NCBI GenBank assembly: GCA_037576195.1
Contig: CM075101.1
Location: 8,308,001-8,372,000, forward strand
Reading direction: 5' to 3'
Source of the DNA: Phytoseiulus persimilis
Taxonomy: Eukaryota > Arthropoda > Arachnida > Mesostigmata > Phytoseiidae
Length of the DNA: 64,000 bases
Position numbers and translations under genes: made by a program. This document shows positions 37,801 to 50,300 of this stretch, piece by piece. The notes under the pieces were generated by a model, which was not told where the DNA came from, ran no database searches, and saw only the letters and a program-made list of their open reading frames with translations. Positions within the stretch are counted from its first letter, which is position 1, and every line of letters starts with the position of its first letter.

Positions 37801-39571
37801 TTCCTGTTGCGTCGACACAGCGTCGTGTGCGTGCGAATGCGAGTCCAACATTTGTTCGTGTCTTCTCCTTCTGCCTTGTCTGAGCGCTTGTGTCTCGAAT
37901 TGCGCCGGTCGCTTTATCAATCGGCCGTCGGTCTCCTCACGTCCCCTCCTCAAGCGTTGGCTCTAAGCGGACGACGCAGGCGGCTGATGTATCGGAGGTT
38001 CCGCGGGTGGGTGCGGCTCTCAACTACCGGAACTTGATGAAAAACGACTCGATTCGCAACCACCAACTTCAACAGCACCGCTCCACCGATCAACAAACCG
38101 TAGGAGGGACAGGCTTGTTCGAGAACCGTTGTCTGTTCGGAAACAGTTCTCCGGAGTATCTCGAAGGCTGTCAAGTCCTCTCCCGGATCTTGCGGAAATA
38201 GTGTTTTTGCCGGGGGCACTTCTCACATACTTCTAAGGAAACAAACTGCACGTCTGTGGTAGAAGATTCAACGATGGCAGCACGATGAATTCAGTATTTG
38301 ACTTGGTTTTTGGTCCGCTCAATTTTTCTTGGTCTGGCGTTCTTTCCACCATTGGTCACGTGTGTGGAGTCGAAGATGGAGAAACAGTGCTTTCGATGAC
38401 CTCATGCCATCCCACGGAAGACCAGATGCCGGCCTCAAGCGACTACGATCCGGGGCAGATACCCCCATTCACACCCCAGTGGAAGAGTGCCCGGTCGGGA
38501 TCGGTGGAGATTTCCCATCGTTTTCAAAACAAACCCTCATCCCTCGACCATTTTTGTCCCCGACTCTTAGTTTGGGAAAAACGCCTTGTGGACGAAGGAG
38601 CGAAGATGGGAGCCATGCGCCCAACTTAACGAGTCATTTGCTTATAGCGATGTCGGAGTTCTTCGAAGAGGACGATATTTCTTTATCTGCCGCGCCCTTA
38701 TCTATTCGACGAGATCCTGCGCGGCTAAAATAATTTCGAAACGGGTGGGTCAGGTTCGATTTGTTCATGGCGAGTCCCGGAGACCGCAATCAAGCGCTTA
38801 CTCTATTGATTAAGACATTTAACTTATTTCATTTTTCCAATTCTCCAATGCAAGACGCATGAATTCGTTCTTTTATTCGACCGAACCGCCGTGAATGTAT
38901 TGAAATTAGCCGAAGCCGAAAGCTCCATATCATTCCGATAACTCCGTGATGGCTGGCAATAAGGAGGTTCGTCATTTTTGAGTCGAGATAGATTCACTAC
39001 GAGATAGATTGATGATTTCGGTTCGAGATATTCAGAAAAAGAGGGGACGCTTGCTATATCAAGGAAATGTTTGGTACCATTGCAATGTACGAGCAATCAA
39101 GTGCGGGATCCGCGAGGGAGGCAAACATCCTTTGTGAAAGCCATTTCTCGGCACTGAGAACATTCGTCCTCTGGCATCTCGTCAGAGCCGAAACTCCGAA
39201 TCTCGCTCATACCCATCGATTCATCTCGTTAACAACGTGCCTCATCATGGTCCTTCATCCTGGACACATCAGATATTTATTGAAATTTGGGCCCCAACTG
39301 GCTCCCACACACGGGCACCGATCCGATCGTAATGAGGGGCAAAATGTGCGTTTCGTTTCGAGTTTTCTGAATCAAGGAGAATAGGGCGGAATCTCGTCAG
39401 CTCATGATGACAGGAAATCGCCGACGACGAGCCCAATGTGACCTTCTAAGTTCCCAAACTCGTCGGCAGAATTTCGCGCGAGACACAGTTATATTCGTCG
39501 TCTTTTTTTAAGAACTTCCAGATGAGCTCGATCCGGAAATTACTTTCAATTTATCGCGAGCGAATGTTTAC
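34861..39571. other. No gene resolved; should contain the missing 5' exon(s) of the ankyrin gene
   Basis: A GTAAGC donor on the - strand near 34977 follows a short open stretch (about 34978-35020) and could be the preceding exon, but no ATG was fixed. Two overlapping + strand frames at 38.28-38.73 kb look partly protein-like (PNLTSHLLIAMSEFFEEDDI) without splice support. Confidence 0.4.
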
Positions 39572-39773
39572 TTGTGGAAGGGGAGCGGAAGTGCGGCATA
39601 GAGCGTAAACTCGTAGCCTAGCCGCCGTGGGTGCTGTCGGCTCGATACCGGTACTCGCGAGCGTTTCCCGTGGTGTCGGATGGCGGTATCCATGAAGAAC
39701 TGTCGACCGATGATTCCGATCGACGGGTGAGCGTCCGAAGTCAAGTGTCCACCTCCGAGAGCTTTGGGCCACA
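39572..39773 (-). CDS. Candidate internal exon, unassigned
   Basis: A 202-base open segment is bounded by an AG acceptor (GGATGCAG) and a strong CACAA|GTAAAC donor. It reads HPSIGIIGRQFFMDTAIRHH followed by a basic stretch and a hydrophobic end (YEFTLYAALPLPFHK). No partner exon with matching phase was found with confidence upstream or downstream, so this is a single-exon call only. Confidence 0.28.
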
Positions 39774-42404
39774 CTGCATCCTTCGCACCTCACATCATCA
39801 TCAGGGCGATGTCCAACGAAACTCGAGTCGGATCCGAATTCACTCGTTTTGCAACCGATCCGCCAGCTTTCCTCATGAATCCGCCGTTCTGGCAGTTGAA
39901 GCAAGAATGATGCGCATTATCGACCCGTGGCTGACTGCAGCTCTTAACCTCTGGAAACGACGCGGCGTGGCGTTTGCAGGATTCTAGAGGTGAGCTCCGA
40001 GGCCAGGGTTCGAGGATTTGCATTCCTGCTTGCGGTTATCTTGTGGAAAATTCAAGTTCCTTCGTGAGCCGAGATTGTTCGGTTACGTAAGCCCTCGTCC
40101 GCCATCTATTTGTTCGCATTCCGAACACGATCCGGGAATCCCGGCGTCCTCCGACGCCGTTTCTCTCGACATCCGACAAAACTCCCTCGATATCCTGGCC
40201 TCGCATGCGAGGAGCCAGGGAGCGTGCGTCGCATGCCAGCCCAAATTAAATCTGACCGTTTCCATTCGTTGAAAGAGAGGAAAAAAATGAAGGTCGCTTC
40301 GAGCCGGCGGCGAACTTATTGGGGAGCGCCCCAACTCCTGAACGACTTCCGAGGTGCTCTAAGGAGGAGGCTGCGTGTGAGGAGCTTCTTGCCGGATTAT
40401 CCTGGCTCGATCGGTTCAAATTCTCTATCGTTCTCAACCGGTATTTTACGAATTCAGTTACTCGGCTCACTTCGGTAGAAAATTGGAAACCGCCGCCTCC
40501 TGGAGCTTAGCGAAATAAGACGGATGAGACGACCTCGATGAGTAGTTCTTGTGAACTTCTCCTACTCGGAACTCAATTAGCTCCACGTTCTCTTGCCGTG
40601 GGAACCCGAGGGCCAGATGACGCTTCTTCAACTACTTAGTCCGCCCCGGGTCCCCGGAATCCCCGGGTCCAGCGGCGAAGAAGAGAGGAATCCAGAGCCT
40701 AGTAAGTCTGAGCAGCTGCCATGCGGTTCATGAGGAGCAGGCATGGCTATGATCTTCTAAGTCAGGGGAGCGAGGATTCTCACAAAAAAACGCTGGAGTC
40801 GCTTCCGCGACAATGGATCTTCTCCGGCGAGGACGGTCAGCGCTGACCGGCAGCCGTTCGAAACGAGAAAATAACGTGTCGCATGGAAGTAGGCTCGATC
40901 GACTAGCCAGGCGCTGGCCACCTAGCGGTACAGATAGAGCGCGACGAGGTCGGAAGGGAAGCGTTCCCGATCGGAGCAACCGGTTCTTTCCAGAAACGTC
41001 CGGTGCCGGACACGAAGTCCAAGGTGTTTCGGGGGAGTAGCAGCGAGGTTTGTGGCGTTCCGGCCTTGATTTCCGCCCTTTCGACGGGAAGGGGGGAAGG
41101 GGGAGGCAGTGTGGAGAACGCCCTTGAGAGCTCGGGAATACATGCGCTCGACCTCACCTTGGCGTGACGGCGAACGGTCGACGGATAACTGGTGCGAAAG
41201 ACATGCGAAAAATACGATTTTCGACGCTTCCCAGCCAAATGAATGAGACTCGGGACGAGAGACAGGAAGGGTGAAGCGGAATATTCAGATAATAATATTG
41301 GGTCGGTGGGACGCAGCTCGAGGGAGGAGCATCGTCCAATTGAATTTGTCCGGAACGCACAGCTCCGGTGCTCAATGGAGCGAGCATGTGTGTGTCTCTT
41401 GTGCGATGGAAAAAGAGCAAACGAGCGGGCTCGCGAGCGGGCGTGCGGCGGGGGCTGGCCCGCTTCAAATTCAGCTTGACCAACTGCTATTGGGGTCAGC
41501 GAGAGAGCGAAATGCTCCAATGATTGCTCTCTTCCTGCCTCTCCGCTGGATTGTGTAGATGTTCCGCAGGGAGAAAAAAAACCCTGCGAGACCGGGCGAA
41601 ACTGTAGCCCATCAATCTGGGCCTACGTTCAAGCATGCATGCATCGTTTTCTTTGCGAGCGTCGCTGCTACAATAGGGGCCACCCAATCTTGGCCAAGAC
41701 AAATTGCAAACATGGCAGACGCATTGCTGACGCACACTCTCTAGTTGAATTTCCACGTACGAGCCCTGACACGCGGGACATAAAAGCGCTGAGCGATGAT
41801 GTATCGATCGAAACGCCGTGAATCGTTCACGCCAGCTCACATAAACAGTGTTGAATTCGTCTGGAATACTTCCCGTCATTCCGTGATTGAGGCGCGCACG
41901 CACGCACGCACTCGTGCGCTCACCGCGCTGGAAACATGGAACCGCACGTCCCGGGGAAGATCTCCGAGAAACAGCAGTGAGTTGTTGCCAACGGGAACAG
42001 CTCGCAAGTGAAAAATCAGAGCCCTCGCCACTCTCGCGGATGAATCCAGACGGCGGAAACGACGGAGGCACGTTGACTTCCACCGACACGAGCTCTATAA
42101 CATTCCCTTATGTCACACTCGTTCGACATAACGATGTTTGTCCGGAGCTCAAATACGAGTTTGGGATTCTAGAGCGGAGCGCCGCCGAGCGAGCCAAAGA
42201 CGGGGATAAGACGGGGATAAGACGGAAACCAGAGAAGCCTCGGCGAGTCGACAGCACGATCCGCTGATTGTTTTCCCGAGTTCCCTCGAGCAGGAAGCAG
42301 ACTCTTCAGTTGGAGCATCTCGAACTTCGAGTCAGAGCTCGGCCCCTCACTCGCTTCGGCCAGACAGTTGTCCTCAAGTGATCCTTCCTAATCGAGTGAC
42401 ATCC

Positions 42405-42960
42405 TTAATCACCGAACGGGTTCGTGCTTTCGTTCACTCGAGAGAGCAACTCCAGAGCCGCGCAGAGAGTTGGTGAACAACTGCTCGCATCCGATTCGAC
42501 GGAAAGTTCCGCCAAACGAGAGGATTCGAAAGTACGCATCTTCTCCGAAGTGGCTCCGATCTGCGCTGGAGATCCATCCGTCGAGAAGATTCCGCATGGG
42601 AACACGTAAAAGTTGGGAGGCTGACGAGCCTGCTGCTGCGCAGGCCGCTGTAGTCCATGTAGTTGAGATCGCAACTCGTGCAGTTCTGAGGGGGGAGCGG
42701 GCGAGGGGAGACTCCTGGAATAAACTCCCGATCCAAATGGTCAGCGCACGCAACGTTTCGATGACTCGGATTCTCTGCCCGACCGCGGTGAAGTCGTCTC
42801 GTTGCTTCAGGTGGCCGGTGCTCCAACCGATGCTCTCATCATCAAGACTATCCACGACGAGTTCCGTATCAAAATGGCGTGTTATGGGAGACTTTGCATG
42901 GGACGCCCGAACAACGCTCATGAGTAGGGCCCAGCAAAAAACAGCGGGGCGGGCCCTCAT
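42405..42960 (-). CDS. Putative small secreted protein or peptide precursor
   Basis: Two exons: 42750-42960 and 42405-42685, joined in phase 1 through a GTGCGC donor and a CCCCCCTCAG acceptor (64-base intron), giving 163 residues. The N-terminus MRARPAVFCWALLMSVVRA followed by SHA|KSP has the shape of a signal peptide with a cleavage site near residue 22. The mature part holds DSLDDES, a Gln/Arg-rich amphipathic stretch (ETLQLHELRSQLHGLQRPAQ) and a hydrophobic segment with one cysteine (PPNFYVFPCGIF). Three cysteines are visible after the signal. I know of no family with this pattern; a neuropeptide or toxin-like precursor is only one possibility. A non-coding origin cannot be excluded because long open frames exist on the other strand. 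Confidence 0.35.
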
Positions 42961-43226
42961 AAAATGGCATCGACCTCTTGCGAGCCATATTTTTGATTAG
43001 AATGCCCGTGATGAGCTTCTATCCACAGAACGTGCCTGCTACACCGCATCGGCCCGATCCGACGAGCGCATCGTTATGCACAGCCGATATCGTCATCGGA
43101 TGGGAATGGTTGTTACGATAGAGGGGTCCATCTAGCTTTAGGTGAAATCACTGTCGTGCGTTTCCACCGCCGGCTCTTGTCAAGTTGGCAGCCGTTCCTT
43201 CGGAAGGTTTTCGGGGACGCACTGAG

Positions 43227-44308
43227 AACGGGCACGCCAACAACAGCAGCAATCGTGTTCTCGATATCTAAGGCTCCGGCGTGAACAGCCGGAAGTGGAA
43301 CGGCTTAAGCGCCATCAAGGCGAGATCGAGTCGTTCCCGACTCCAACGACGGGACAACAATGGCAAACCGCTTGTTCGACCGCACTGGCCGAATCGTGGG
43401 AACTCCGTTCCCAACAGCACCAAATTGTTGCTACATGGCGAACGTGGTCTGGTTTGTAATTTGTCGCTCATACGGCGCCGGGAAATCGACAGCGGCTGCT
43501 CGCCATCGCAGACCCGCCCTTCTCGTTCTCAACAGTTTCTCTGGTCCGCTACTCGCGACTGCAGCTCTCGACGGTTTTTCGTTGTGTACATATTTCCGCG
43601 ACCAAGGAAAAGGCGCTTTCGCACTGGGAGAGGAGAAGCAATATCTAATTATCTGACGTCCAGATAGTGTAAGTCGTAACCTGACCCCGGTCTCGGGAGA
43701 CCGACGTCGCTGTCATAACAGTTCCCTTACTCAATCCGATTCCCTTGCAGCAGCATCCGCCTCAACAGCAACAACGGCGACAACAAAAACATCGACACCC
43801 AGAACGAAAGGAACAACAGCAACAACAACGACGAGGGAAAGTATGTTCGACAATCGTGCTGTCGCTCGGTCCACAATGTCTCCCGAAAACGGACACATGG
43901 TTGACCGAGCTCAGAATCCCAGAGCGACCTTAGTGACTTGCGAAGCTCTGATTCGAGTCAAGACTCGAACAAGAGTCCCAGCCAGCGTGAACAAAAGCGG
44001 CAACAGTGCAACTCAGGGCGTTGGATGGATTCGAATGACGGAGAACATCGTACTCGTCGAACATCGCCGTTCCGTCGCACGAGTTCGGAGACGTCGATGT
44101 TATCTGCTGGACTTGATGAGTCCAACACGCCGCAAAAGTCGTTCAATCGAACGGTCAACGTCGGTCTGATCAACTGTCGATTGATTCATCACCGGCTCGC
44201 CACGTAAAATACGTCGACAACTTGCTCGGTGTCGACGAAGAATTCGGATGGCTCCGAGACAAGCAAGGAGTTCGCGTCACGGAAAAAACCACAAACGTGA
44301 TCCCGTGA
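43227..44308 (+). CDS. Gln/Ser/Asn-rich gene fragment with an apparent 1-base frame break
   Basis: Three exons join in phase: 43227-43455, 43751-43840 and 43910 onward. The first encodes a Gln run and a charged coiled-coil-like segment (YLRLRREQPEVERLKRHQGE). The second is Asn-rich. The third is Ser/Arg/Gln-rich (DLSDLRSSDSSQDSNKSPSQ, RTSPFRRTSSETSML). In the third exon the frame that reads to SFNRTVN runs into a stop at 44207, while the next plausible segment (ARHVKYVDNLLGVDEEFGWL) lies in another frame, with no AG acceptor between them. One missing base near 44130-44175 would restore continuity. Upstream and downstream exons probably exist but were not placed. No family recognised; composition suggests a nuclear or regulatory protein, which is inference. 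Confidence 0.4.
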
Positions 44309-45748
44309 TCCCCTTCCCGATCACAGCCAGATGCGAGAACCCGGACGGCGGTATCAGCAGCTGTTGGAGCTCGATTTTCGAGTGACACCTACCATGTGAA
44401 GCTTTCGTGGACGGCGGTGACTCTTGCGCACTCAGAACTGACGTCTCGGTTGCTTTTCGAATAGCATTCCGCCGATGCTCAAGAGTTTCCACTGGACAGC
44501 TTGTTCATCACCCCACGTGGATGGACTCAAACTCCGGGTTGAGAGCGCTCCGTTCTCAGGAGTGCAGTGCAGCCGTCATGCTGAGCTCCTATGTCGTATC
44601 TATGGTAACCGCTAAAATAAACGTTAAACGACTACCCTACGTTCCACACATCGGGAGCTTGCGGTCGCTGCGCATCGAAAGAGATGACGCGGCTCTCTGT
44701 GTATTGATATTTTTCGGACGTTTCGAGCCGACTGACATCCGACGACGGCCTCACTTCCCACCATCGAGAAACAACAAGTTGAGAATTCAAATTCTGACAA
44801 GGCTGCGTCATCCTTGCGGATGGACGATCCGGTGGGAAGGTATGGAGGAGCGGAAATTGAGATCCATCCCCATCCTGCTCCGAGTTCGCATCCGCGAGCT
44901 CCGGTTGAAAAATTGAGAAGACTCGATGGTCTCCACCCTCGAACCTTTCGGAATGCCGTGCGGCAGAGCCACCACGTCCGCCGCACCCTCCTCTGTCGCC
45001 TGGTGCCGAATCGTGGTGCATTCTGCGACGGGCTGACCTACTTTTGGGGTCACGAAGTTCCCCAGACACCTTCGGCCCTGCTCGACAGCCGCCCAAATAG
45101 TGTCGTGGTTCTACGTGGCGGCGATCAAGATCGAGAGAACGGCGGCTTCGACGAGTCATTGCCGCTGGAATAATTGTACACCCCGTGATTCCTCTCGGAG
45201 GAGCCTGGCCGGAGTTTATAGCCTGAACCCATGGAGCTGATCGTCGCACGGCACAGGATCGTCCCAGTTATCAGACGGCTGCCGGCAGCAATTTATCTCC
45301 TATATGTCAATCAATTTCTGCCGAAAAGAATCCATTTTTCTCGGCCTGAATTCGGGTACTCTTCGCCATGGATGATGTATGTTTTTCGTGTGGCTACCAT
45401 GGGCGCATCGACGCAGCCCTCCTCTCGGTCCTCCTCCGCACAAAGAGGATGCGTCCGTTCCCCAGATTCGTCTCCGGAACGCTATTTCTCAGCTCATTCA
45501 ATCCAAACTCCAGCCAACAGAAAGAACAAAGCGCGACGTCCTCGCTGCGCCGAGAACTCCGCTCGTTTCCCAGCAAATCGAATGACGTGCGAATGCATCG
45601 CCATGGATTGGCAACATTTCGTCCCGCTCGAGAGGCACCGCTGTTACTTTGCCCGTTGAGAATCTTTTCCTGTCTCGGAATCTTCGTTCGTCCCGGTCGC
45701 ACGGCTCCGGCGAAACGAGAGGAAAAATCGAACCGGGAAAGACCTGGA

Positions 45749-45761
45749 GGGGGGGGGGGGG
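45749..45761. repeat. Poly-G homopolymer, 13 bases
   Basis: An uninterrupted G run just beyond the proposed 3' end of the small - strand gene at 45.8-46.2 kb. Confidence 0.95.
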
Positions 45762-45815
45762 AGATCGAACTTCCGAAGCTCACCAGATCTTTTCGATCGG
45801 AACTGACTGAAATGT

Positions 45816-46222
45816 TCACTTGATCGTTATGTAATATCTCCACCGTCCTTGCGCCGACCGTCGAGCGGGGACCAGGGAAGATGGTTCCTCGAAACCTTGA
45901 AAGCAAACCAACTCCCTTTCCGTTTCCACCGAGGATGAGCGAGAATGGCTCCTTCTGTCGAAGGGTTCTTGCAGCCCTTCTTGAAGGCGGTGGAGAGGGC
46001 CACTGTCTGAGCAGAGGAACTGAAAGAACGCTCCACGAAAACGAGGAGAAGACGCAGCAGGAGGACTCCCTCGTCTAACCTACTACCTAGGCAGAGGGCT
46101 AAGGGGAGATAGCAGGGAAAGATCCAGGGATTTGAGCTCACGACCGACGCGACGCTCGACGCCTCCGTCGAGTCTTTATGCGCTCTGCCGGAGTCAAAGC
46201 CGGTTATATCTCCGTCTGTCAC
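45816..46222 (-). CDS. Possible small two-exon gene, Ser/Arg-rich 94-residue protein
   Basis: Exon 1 (46142-46222) begins MTDGDITGFDSGRAHKDSTE and ends at a GTGAGC donor; exon 2 (45816-46019) follows a TTCTTTCAG acceptor in phase 0 and reads to a TGA stop. Exon 2 contains LHRLQEGLQEPFDRRSHSRS and ends in YYITIK. A second donor-bounded frame (NDQVNISVSSDRKDL before GTGAGC at about 45782) overlaps it, so the 3' structure may differ. No known domain. The call rests only on splice-site quality and open frames. Confidence 0.28.
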
Positions 46223-49140
46223 CTAGAATTCGTCTTCGGTAAAGCTCGTTATCCTTGCTCGAAGTTCGGTGGGTTAAAAACTCAGTTCTAAGAATGAATT
46301 CGCGTTCTCGATCGTGTTCGTGGATAATCATCCTGATCCAAGAACAGAGAGAGTCACGAAAAACCCAGGCAATCGGGAACTGAGCAAAAATGCAGGATTG
46401 GCACGAAAAGAACAAATGTTGGCGTTCAGGCACGTCCGTGCTGTGTCGCTTCGGAGATCAGGATCACGGATCGGAGCGCTTCTGTCAACGACCAATTTTG
46501 CGCTCACTGTGACACACTAGTTGTGAGACGATGCTTGAATCTCCTCGAGCTCCCGAGTTCCCACCAGAGCTCCCTTCAAGACTCGACGGAGTGTAGTTTA
46601 TTCAGCGAGTATAGCATCGGAACCAGTAGGATCCCGGGATTCGTCATCTTGCCCCTCATTCGCCGACGCTCCATCCGGGATCGGAGATGGTTTGCTGTCT
46701 AAGTTCGTAGATAGCCGCCCTCGACGCGAACGTCGGGAACAGCGGCGTACCCGAAGGGAGGAAAACTTTCGTCCGTCCCACCGGACTCCATGCTAATGGC
46801 CATCAGCATCGACTTCTGCCCCCTCTTCCTGTTCAGAAGTCATGGGTTCCGCCCTCTGATCCGAGTGCGCGTCGTGAACAGTAGCGTGCCTGGTGGCTAC
46901 GTATCCTTTTCCTCTGCTTCCCTCCTATGTTACGGCTCTCGAGTCCGCCCCACAACCGGAAAAAATTCGCCTCCTTATCAGCCATGCCTTAACACGCCAG
47001 TGCTTCGTTCATCCAATACCATTGAGCTCGCTGCATGTACGAGAATGATTTGCAGATCCTCTATTCAACTGGCGGCTTGTAAATATTGAACGATGCCATC
47101 ATTCAACCATTTCGAGGACTCAGCCGAGACCGGAGATAGAGCCCATGTTGTTGCCGACTTGCCGACTACGGCTACGAGTCGGTGACATAAGTTTCCCCCG
47201 CAGGCTTCCGTTGCAGAGCGGAATGATCTCGCTCAGGTGTTTCGAGGCTCTCGGAGTGTAGGCAGGGCCCGGAACAGACTGTGTTTTTTCTCATCCTGGG
47301 AATGGAGCCAGATCCAAGCCTGAAATGTGGAACGAAAACAGAGAATGATTTCTCTGGAACAGTGATAAGTCCGCAGTTCCTTGTTGGAGCTCCCCACCGC
47401 CGTTTGTGATGATCTCTTTGTTCGCGCAACTCGCGCAGTCTGCCCGTCGAGTTGCGCTCGTTCTGGTCCGGTTTCCAGTTTGAGAAGCGTTTGACACACT
47501 CATACGAACGGGAATAAGCCGATTATGGATAAGGATTACTGTCAGAAACCGAGGGGGTGGGGGAGGGGCGGGAAGGTGGAGAGGCCTCTGGTCGGCTTTT
47601 GACTTTGTCCGGCCCTTGGAACAATGAAAACAACGGGAGCCGAGGGCTCCGGCTGTAGCAGACGTCCGTTTCCATAAAATTCTGCTCGGTTATCGTCTCG
47701 CGACCGGTTCGGCTCCTCCGGTGGCTGCTGCTCCATTTGTGCTCCCGATCCAGGAGTGCAAAACTCGGCCGATGCCGAAAATACCTCGTGCGGCGCCGGA
47801 CAAATCCTCAGAAGTTTGCTTACTCATGTCCGCTCTTAGATTTCTGGAATGGAGATCCGATCCGTAGTCGATTGCATCGGAACGTCTGGATCGGCAGCGG
47901 TCCGAGTGATCGTGGACGCATGAACACCGTTCGCTCCGCAATACAGAACACAGCTGATTCGTATGAATAATACGGACCCCGCCGTAAGGCGGTTCTTCGC
48001 CATACGAGCGCCTGACAGGAGGGCAGGCAAAGCGATGTCGAGAACAGCAAACTCCTTGCACTCGAAAAATTTCCGGCGAATGATCTCCCAAGCTGTCCTT
48101 CGAAGCTCTCCTGGTGGTCCGATCAGAGACCCCATTCCGTGGTGCGTGGAGGCCCTTCCGACCGTACCACCACGGCAGAGTCCGTATCGAGGTACCACGC
48201 CGTATTCCGTATCGTAACGTGCAGGATCCAGACACGAGTTCCTGACAACATTCCCATCGGAGCTGTTCCTCGTTCCAGCTCGAGACAACTTCCCTCGTGG
48301 AGTAGCTCAGACGAATGTGCCTCTTGGAGAAGCTCTCGTCGAACGTGGCGGAAGAGGAGGTTGTTCGGATAGACGAAGGAATCTCCAAAAGCAGCGCTGG
48401 GACACATCGTAGTTGATTTTCTGCCAGGATAACGTCATCGCAGCACCAGATGGCAAGCAAAGCTGGCCCGAGCTGCAATTTGTACGGGCTCGCCGCTGTG
48501 GAGCAATCAATTCCATAAACTTCGGGCAGATTGCGGGCAGCCGAGAGGATAAAGTAGGAAGCTGCCTGAAGAAAGGAGATGGAGCGCATGCTTTGAGCCT
48601 TTCAAACGTTGTTAGAATACTTCCGACGAAAGCGAGGGAGGAGTTCCAGAGATGAGAGCTGGAAAAAAACGTCCTTCTTAAGCTGCCCCGCTCCTCGGCG
48701 ATGCTTCTACACATAATCGCAATGAATGAGAGTTCAACCTCGTGCAATCCTCGTCCCAAGGTCGAACTCATCAATCAATCCGCTTGTGGGTGATTAGGTG
48801 GAATCCCCAGCTGCTCCCGCCCGTATATTTTGGTCAGAGGGATATTCCATTTCATTAACTGGATCGATCTCGTTAGAAACTTCGGATCAGACCCTTTCAT
48901 CGCTCAATTACACGCGCTCTTTCGCATTCCAGCTGATTGTGAATCTCAACGTTCGCCGTTTCCTCTGAACCCCGCATTCGGAAACGACGTCGATCACTTC
49001 GAATGCAAGGGACGTATGAGCAGTCGCGTATGTGAGTCGTCCGCAAGCGTAATCTCGCGGGAAATAAACGGTCGGGGAAAAATCGCTCTATCATCTGACC
49101 TCGCTTGAGATTTCGCAGCGGAAGGCAACTAGTTCGGCAC
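46223..49140. other. No gene resolved
   Basis: All three - strand frames across 47.7-48.8 kb are open for 90-300 codons and each looks superficially protein-like, so none can be chosen. No splice chain or recognisable motif was found. Confidence 0.4.
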
Positions 49141-50300
49141 TGCGGGCGGCCTCGAACGGAGCAGCGCGATGAAAAAAAATAATTAAAAATGAAGGAAAAA
49201 ATCGGACGAGAGAGTCAGCACGACGCTATCCGAAGGTGTCGTGAAAGCGAATTTCCAATGAATCAGAATCCATTCAAGAATTGAGAACAGCTCAGCGAGT
49301 TCCACCAGGTTGACTTTATCGGTTTTTATTGATTTCCCTGTCACTTTTCGTTGGCAAATGATTTATTGAAATCGAATTGGCTGCCAGTATCAAGATTTGT
49401 GGTTCTATACACATGCCCTGAATAATACACTTTCTTCGCCATCACTTTCTTTCAGTACATATGTATGTATATATATATATATTCATATTTGCATGTATAT
49501 ATATCATTTATGAATCAATAAATAGAGGCAGATTCAATGGCATCGGTCTACATCTCAAACTGTAGAGAACACTCCCGCAGAATCGTTCCAGGGCCCCAAA
49601 AAGGGTGTTCACTCATCCACACACCCATCTGTTCATCCAACTTCCTCACAATCAGTCGCAACCAAACTATTCCCTGAATAATTGATAACTCTCAGAGCTG
49701 GGTAACTTTCAGGGCAGTTCCCATTATTCACAATATCGAGATCGGGTCCGGTTGATCACACAAGTTGTTCAGAGGTTGGAAAGCTCCAATCTTCTGGTTC
49801 TTCGCTTCTCGGAACAGAGTGAAAAGCTTGTTGATGACAAGGACAAAAGAAAGGAGAAGCCTGTCAAGGACTCGTTAGATACTCCCTGGTATTGAGTCGA
49901 TGAGCACACCAACCGCTCGATCACTGTCACCTCTATCCGCGTCTTTCGGTGACCAATCCGGTGAGAATTTACTTCAGGGTCTCGTACAAAATATAACCCT
50001 CTGGAGTTCTATATTTATCACCGTGTCCGACTCCATCAGTCATATCTCCTCGTCTTGGAGCTATACGTTCATCTCTCTTCCAATCCCTTTGGGTCATCTT
50101 CACAGATCTTGTGATTAAGCCGAAGAAACATCAGAATCTTCGTGAACAACAGAAACGACACTTGATTTTCAGGAGTTTTCTCGATAACGAAAGATTGAGG
50201 TGGGAGGGCTCATATCTTGCGATCCCCCCAATCCTTGAATTTCTATATTTTGTTGGTGGCCGGTTGTTTCCGTCACCGGAACAAATCTCGTGAAACAGTT
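49141..50300. other. AT-rich island without a supported gene
   Basis: This stretch is clearly richer in A and T than the rest of the window, begins with an A-rich block, contains a TATATA/TATG microsatellite at about 49458-49504 and several AATAAA-like signals on both strands (for example near 49515 on + and 49325 and 49363 on -). It could include the 3' untranslated region of the TASK gene, which ends at 51300 on the - strand, but I see no direct proof. Confidence 0.55.

Noticed and set aside
40903-42089. Two roughly 200-codon minus-strand frames at 40.9-42.1 kb
   Set aside because: Arg/Ser/Pro-rich with no domain, no splice structure and competing plus-strand frames.
47690-48589. 299-codon minus-strand open frame
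   Set aside because: All three minus frames are open in this stretch and look equally protein-like; no motif, splice chain or start context favours one.
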